In this document: positions 60,029 to 64,000 of the stretch, one piece after another
How the letters are laid out: the number at the start of each line of letters is the position of its first letter
Numbering within the stretch: the stretch's first letter is position 1
NCBI RefSeq assembly: GCF_000026365.1
Contig: NC_012995.1
Span: forward strand, 932,501-996,500
Source: Zygosaccharomyces rouxii
Taxonomy: Eukaryota > Ascomycota > Saccharomycetes > Saccharomycetales > Saccharomycetaceae
Length of the DNA: 64,000 nt
Direction of reading: 5' to 3'
The notes under the pieces: generated by a model
The model's input: only the letters and a program-made list of their open reading frames with translations
Databases searched by the model: none
Told to the model about the DNA's origin: nothing
Program-made: the position numbers and the translations under genes

Positions 60029-61390
60029 ATGCTGCTACATAATATTCTGGTCTGGTTAGTATTTTCCCTCAGTCCGATATGGGCAGTAGATCTCCAAGTA
60101 GGTGATAAAGATTCGGTATGTTCTGCTACTGCGTTAATCCAACAAGGTATGTTAGACTACTATGCAGGTGATAAATATGGTGGTGCAATTGGTATGTTTC
60201 AACCACCGTACTATTGGTGGCAAGCAGGTGAAGCATTTGGTGGGATGATAGACAATTGGCATTTTTGTAAGAATAATACCTTTGAGGAGTTGATACGGGA
60301 AGCTATGTTGACCCAAGCAGGTCCTCACTACGATTATATGCCTCAGAACCAAACTATGGTGGAAGGTAACGATGATCAAGGTGTTTGGGGGCTTACGGTT
60401 ATGGAAGCTGTCGAGAGAAATTTTACAGATCCTGGTGATGGTAAACCTGGTTGGTTAGCAATGGCACAGGCAGTTTTCAATGAAATTAACGAACGTTGGG
60501 ACGACAAATCATGTGCTGGTGGTGTTCGTTGGCAAATCTTTACATGGAATAGTGGTTATAACTATAAGAATACAATTTCTAACGGGTGTTACTTCCAATT
60601 AGCAGCAAGATTGGGACGTTATACAAATAATCAAACTTACTTAGAAGTTGCTGAAAAAGTGTTTGATTGGTTAACTGACGTTGGGTTCGTGGTTTTGAAG
60701 GATAAAGGTAATGTTTTTGATGGTGCAGTGACTGATGATAATTGTACCCAAGTGACCGAATTGGAATGGACTTATAATCATGGTATTATTCTTGGTGGAT
60801 CAGCTTACATGTATAACGCTACCAATGGGTCAAGTAAGTGGGAAGAACGTGTAAATCAAATTCTTAACGGTGCATCTGACTACTTCTTCCAAGACAATGT
60901 CATGTATGAAAGTGGTTGTCAACATGGTGATAGTTCGAACTGTAATAACGATCAGAGGTCCTTTAAAAGTATTTTTTCAAGAATGCTCGGATTAACAAGT
61001 GTCTTAGTGCCATCAGTTAGTGATAAGGTGGATCAGTTGTTAAATGCCAGCGCCGAAGGAGCGGCCAAATCTTGTAGTGGTGGTATTGACGGTCATACAT
61101 GTGGGTTGAATTGGTTTAAAGGGTCTTGGGACAACCAATACGGTCTTGGTGAACAGATGAGTGCGCTAGAAGTTATTCAAAACACTTTGATTCACAATTC
61201 AGATCCACCTTACAGAGAAAGTACTGGTGGTTCCTCCAAGGGTGATTCCGCCGCTGGTCTAAATACTACAACTACAAATGTACTGCAAAAGAAACTCAAA
61301 ATCCAGAGTAAAGATCGTGCAGGTGCTGCAATCATTACGGGTGTCGTTCTAATGGTCGTTGTTGGAGGATCCGTATGGATGTTATTTTAA
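60029..61390 (+). CDS. DFG5: DFG5, GPI-anchored GH76 mannosidase-like cell-wall protein
   Basis: A plasma-membrane or cell-wall GPI protein of glycoside hydrolase family 76, thought to cross-link GPI glycoproteins to the wall. It is 453 residues long (S. cerevisiae YMR238W 458). The signal peptide covers residues 1-19 (NILVWLVFSLSPIWA). The probable catalytic pair is D115-D116 in VEGNDDQGVWG, with W-rich GH76 segments such as QPPYYWWQAGEAFGG. N-glycosylation sequons are frequent. The C-terminus has a small-residue region and a hydrophobic tail (AAIITGVVLMVVVGGSVWML) for GPI attachment, which depends on SPT14. The start is ATG 60029. Confidence 0.95.
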   Translation: MLLHNILVWLVFSLSPIWAVDLQVGDKDSVCSATALIQQGMLDYYAGDKYGGAIGMFQPPYYWWQAGEAFGGMIDNWHFCKNNTFEELIREAMLTQAGPHYDYMPQNQTMVEGNDDQGVWGLTVMEAVERNFTDPGDGKPGWLAMAQAVFNEINERWDDKSCAGGVRWQIFTWNSGYNYKNTISNGCYFQLAARLGRYTNNQTYLEVAEKVFDWLTDVGFVVLKDKGNVFDGAVTDDNCTQVTELEWTYNHGIILGGSAYMYNATNGSSKWEERVNQILNGASDYFFQDNVMYESGCQHGDSSNCNNDQRSFKSIFSRMLGLTSVLVPSVSDKVDQLLNASAEGAAKSCSGGIDGHTCGLNWFKGSWDNQYGLGEQMSALEVIQNTLIHNSDPPYRESTGGSSKGDSAAGLNTTTTNVLQKKLKIQSKDRAGAAIITGVVLMVVVGGSVWMLF

Positions 61391-61772
61391 TCCGGTGACA
61401 ACCAAAAAGAGGATACAAGAGACTATCATTTATATATGGGTTGTGAGAACCTCAATCTAATGGTATGGCCAGAGCTCCAGAGATTGTAGTGACTGTCGTT
61501 CCCCCATAGCCCTTGGTATTACGCGAGTCAACGAGTCACGTGTGCACGCGATGTGTACTTATTTTTACATTCGCCTATTGTTTACTATTTTTTTTTCAAA
61601 TGGCTGGTTAAGACAAGCATTCTTGATGGGGGTATAAAGTAAACTACAAAAAGTCGTGAATGGAAAAGAGACATATTGGAACTGTTTTAAAAGAAACATG
61701 GTATCTGGTTAGATAGGTCCAGTTGTACCGGTACGCTGTTAGAATTGAAGTTCCCCAAGCTTTTGAGTAAAG
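61391..61772 (+). promoter_or_regulatory. RAX1 upstream region
   Basis: A 382-base spacer containing a CACGTG at 61537-61542, within GAGTCACGTGTGCACGCG, and a poly-T patch near 61590. No ORF or RNA gene is evident. Confidence 0.45.
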
Positions 61773-63053
61773 ATGGAGGGAGATTTTACGCCTATTGAAA
61801 ATCAACGTCTTCCGACACTTTACGAAGTATTACTGAGGCAAACATCACCACCGGTGGATCTATGGTCCTTTTATACCTTCCTTTCACAATTTCCTTATGC
61901 AATTGACTTCCTCGATTTCTGGATCGACCTTATGGCACACGTAAGGTTATGTCGGGACTATGTGAGAGGTGTTAAAGAATCAATTGAGGCAAGAAATAGT
62001 GAATTAATTGCGGATGATGCACACTCTGATGAGTCTAATGTTTTACTGGATGCACTGTTAACCGAGGGATATTTGGATTTTAAGAACGCAAGGCGGGTTT
62101 CTCAGTTCCTAAGAGGAAACGTGGAGGAATCCATGAGAATATCAAGGTTATTGGATACGTTCAAGCAAGATCACAGACTAAGTACTCAGTCTGACCGGGA
62201 AGCAGATGAGTTTCTAGCCGCAATGGTGGATGATATGTTAAAGCAAAAGATCCACAAGGATAAGCAACCAAAAATGACAAGAAAACAGTTGATTAACAAT
62301 GCAAGTCAAATATGTAGGCAATACCTTTTGTCACCACAGGAAAGTCCTCGATACTTGATCAACGTTCCTGATGAAATAAGGATGAAGGCATTGCATGCTG
62401 TGCAAAGTGAACGTAGATTTGATCCCGAATTATTCGAAGATTTAAGGAATTTGTCGTACGATTTTCTAGAAATGGATTGTTTCCCCAAATTTCTCAACCG
62501 TGTGGCTTTGCACAATTTACACGATCAGTTATCGGATTGGAGATTTCAAACTACAGCGGCCATAGGTAAATCGAAAGGGGACATTCGTGGCCAGAGATCC
62601 GCGTCGCCATTGTCCACATATTCGGGTCTAGGTCGTATTGCCCTTGGATTGTGTTGGTTAGGAATTGGATTCTGGATCGGATACGTACTCATATTTTTGC
62701 ATTACAGTAGAGCCATTCGTGTCACTACTATAGTTCCGTTTGGGATTGGATGTTACTTTAGCGTTTGTGGAATTTATCAGGTGGATATATTGTATTCATG
62801 GTTTGGTGTTACCCAAAGGCTAATGTACGAAAAAAAATTACCATCGGATAGGGAAGAGGATGTTCCTAAGAGTAGGACAAGAGTACCGACAATTTTTGCC
62901 CTTCTAGGTGGACGTTCAAGGCTGATGCCAGTTCATCATCCTTTTATTAAAAAATTACTGTTGAGAAGGGGGATGTGGTGTTTCCTGTTGGTAGTAGTAT
63001 CTACCGCAGTTCTTACAGTTCTATTCAGTTGTGTCCCAGGTAAGAGAATATGA
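61773..63053 (+). CDS. RAX1: RAX1, bipolar bud-site selection membrane protein
   Basis: A membrane protein that with Rax2 marks cell poles for bipolar budding. It is 426 residues long (S. cerevisiae YOR301W 435). The N-terminal half is an RGS-like helical domain (LPTLYEVLLRQTSPPVDLWS onward, to about residue 250). Three hydrophobic segments follow, at about 288-312 (LGRIALGLCWLGIGFWIGYV), 318-340 and 400-423. The start is ATG 61773. In S. cerevisiae BUD7, RAX1 and CPA1 are consecutive, exactly as BCH1/BUD7, RAX1 and CPA1 are here, with DFG5 interleaved from the sister region. Confidence 0.93.
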   Translation: MEGDFTPIENQRLPTLYEVLLRQTSPPVDLWSFYTFLSQFPYAIDFLDFWIDLMAHVRLCRDYVRGVKESIEARNSELIADDAHSDESNVLLDALLTEGYLDFKNARRVSQFLRGNVEESMRISRLLDTFKQDHRLSTQSDREADEFLAAMVDDMLKQKIHKDKQPKMTRKQLINNASQICRQYLLSPQESPRYLINVPDEIRMKALHAVQSERRFDPELFEDLRNLSYDFLEMDCFPKFLNRVALHNLHDQLSDWRFQTTAAIGKSKGDIRGQRSASPLSTYSGLGRIALGLCWLGIGFWIGYVLIFLHYSRAIRVTTIVPFGIGCYFSVCGIYQVDILYSWFGVTQRLMYEKKLPSDREEDVPKSRTRVPTIFALLGGRSRLMPVHHPFIKKLLLRRGMWCFLLVVVSTAVLTVLFSCVPGKRI

Positions 63054-63691
63054 AAGGGAAAGACAATTGCTAATGGAATTGATGGTGAGTTTCACTCTGT
63101 CATTATGTAACCTTTTTGCATTATTGGGTAGCATTGCATATAATCGCATATTACCCATCTATAGGTCTTTTATAATTGATGTTTTATGCACTTTGAAGGA
63201 TTCGAACTCAAGATCTCTTCGAAAGTAACAGACATCCACAGATGAAAAGTCACGTGGTATGTGGTTACATAGAGCCTTCTGGCGGTAGAATGGGAAACTT
63301 CATATAAGGAGTTGCTTACGCAATACATGCCACCATCTTCACAAATCTTGGACTGGTCTTTGTATTCAGTAAAGCCAAATCAAGTTGAAAAAAATTTGTT
63401 AGTTCATATTCATTGGTTACACTTAGTGATATCATCGCTGACTCACCTCCGTCATTCGTGATGAAATAACGGCTTTTTTTTTCTTTTTTCTTTTTCCTTT
63501 TTCGTATTTAAAACTGAAAAAATTTCAATGCTCATCTCATCTCGTCAATCTCAATCTCATCTCAGAATTTGAAGATATATATACTTTACTTCTATTCGGT
63601 CTTTTAATCATTTATCTTTAATTCCTATTTTCTGTTGTAAGAAATCATTATTGATTTTACTTTCACATTTTTTCCCTTTTTTTTTCTGTGT
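63054..63691 (+). promoter_or_regulatory. CPA1 promoter with Gcn4 site and TATA box
   Basis: TGACTCA at 63439-63445 is a perfect Gcn4 (general amino-acid control) site, about 250 bases before the uORF. TATATATA follows at 63576-63583. A CACGTG lies at 63251-63256, and short CTCAT repeats at about 63530-63564. The layout fits the known Gcn4 control of CPA1. A 65-codon ORF at 63031-63228 overlapping the RAX1 end looks random. Confidence 0.7.
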
Positions 63692-63769
63692 ATGTTTAAA
63701 CTGTCGGAGTCTTCATACACCTGTCAAGACTATATTTCTGACCACATTTGGAAGACCAACGAGTATTAG
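63692..63769 (+). CDS. Arginine attenuator peptide uORF of CPA1
   Basis: A 25-codon upstream ORF matching the S. cerevisiae CPA1 leader peptide (YOR302W, 25 residues). With arginine present this nascent peptide stalls its own ribosome, blocks CPA1 translation and triggers nonsense-mediated decay. The core YTCQDYISDHIWKT (residues 9-22) is identical to the S. cerevisiae peptide as I recall it. It includes Asp13, whose change abolishes control. The first and last residues differ. The uORF ATG has a weak context (T at -3), allowing leaky scanning, while the CPA1 ATG has A at -3. The stop is 54 bases before CPA1. Confidence 0.95.
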   Translation: MFKLSESSYTCQDYISDHIWKTNEY

Positions 63770-63823
63770 ATAGATTAACCCCCTCACTACTACAACTAAA
63801 CCAAAAAAAACTTGAATTTGAAC

Positions 63824-64000
63824 ATGTCTGAAGCTACTTTCTCAATTAGAAACGGTCCTACTTTTAAAGGTACTTCTTTCGGTGCTGAAAAAGCAGTGGC
63901 TGGTGAAGCTGTCTTTACCACATCGTTGGTCGGTTATCCAGAATCCATGTCGGATCCTTCCTACACTGGTCAGATTTTGGTCTTTACGCAGCCATTGATT
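63824..64000 (+). CDS. CPA1: CPA1, carbamoyl-phosphate synthase (arginine-specific) small subunit, partial
   Basis: The glutaminase subunit of arginine-specific carbamoyl-phosphate synthase. It releases ammonia from glutamine for the large subunit Cpa2 in arginine synthesis. Only the first 59 codons are inside the window. They read [20 protein letters not shown] and then [20 protein letters not shown], collinear with S. cerevisiae CPA1 (YOR303W). The catalytic glutaminase domain lies beyond the end. Control is visible at two levels: a Gcn4 site in the promoter and the arginine attenuator uORF in the leader. Confidence 0.95.
   Translation, partial: MSEATFSIRNGPTFKGTSFGAEKAVAGEAVFTTSLVGYPESMSDPSYTGQILVFTQPLI

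Overview
This window is nuclear DNA from a budding yeast of the family Saccharomycetaceae. The genes are densely packed, almost all intronless, and recognisable as orthologues of Saccharomyces cerevisiae genes. Gene order indicates a lineage that did not go through the yeast whole-genome duplication. Genes that sit on two sister regions in S. cerevisiae are interleaved here in single copy: chromosome IV (YDL155-168) with XII (YLR197-210), then XVI (YPL171-176) with XV (YOR256-267), then XIII (YMR236-238) with XV (YOR299-303). Four S. cerevisiae duplicate pairs (CLB3/CLB4, ENT1/ENT2, TRE1/TRE2, BCH1/BUD7) appear once each. A Zygosaccharomyces/Torulaspora-type yeast is my best guess; the species cannot be fixed from sequence reading alone. 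All orthology and synteny statements rest on remembered S. cerevisiae proteins and gene order, not on a database search.

Layout. 1-31.4 kb (IV/XII block): B-type cyclin (partial), CMR1, a YDL157C-like small membrane protein, STE7, DHH1, PNP1, SEC13, HRD3, MHF2, an epsin, CDC9, HMX1, COX24, MSS51, CDC36, FAP7, NRP1, SFA1, COQ9, YKE2, PBA1 (spliced) and NOP56. 31.8-55.6 kb (XVI/XV block): a TRE1/TRE2 protein, SPT14 (spliced), NIP100, CDC31, MRPL40, HNT3, RPT4, GCD1, COX10, RPN8, GPN2, DSE3, RBL2, PNT1, HRK1 and an old yellow enzyme. 55.6-56.6 kb is a gene-poor spacer at a synteny junction. 56.6-64 kb (XIII/XV block): TAF9, a BCH1/BUD7 exomer adaptor, DFG5, RAX1, the arginine attenuator uORF and the start of CPA1.

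The genes form no operons and mostly do unrelated housekeeping work: cell cycle and mating signalling, mRNA decay, ER export and quality control, DNA replication and repair, mitochondrial assembly, ribosome biogenesis, the proteasome, translation initiation and arginine synthesis. Several promoters carry sites that fit the adjacent gene: Aft-type sites before HMX1, an Rpn4-type PACE element before RPT4 and a variant before RPN8, PAC/RRPE elements before NOP56 and NRP1, an Ace2/Swi5-type site before DSE3, and a Gcn4 site before CPA1. Two 5'-proximal introns, in PBA1 and SPT14, have exons of only 6 and 17 coding bases, so the true starts are missed unless splicing is considered. Several natural ORF extents begin at TTG; in those cases I give the first in-frame ATG. 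I found no tRNA, rRNA, transposon, CRISPR array or centromere, and no convincing undescribed multi-gene system. The most interesting items are the CPA1 attenuator peptide, the micro-exon genes, a catalytically dead ERI1-like fold suspected in NRP1, and a recurring CGGACA promoter motif.
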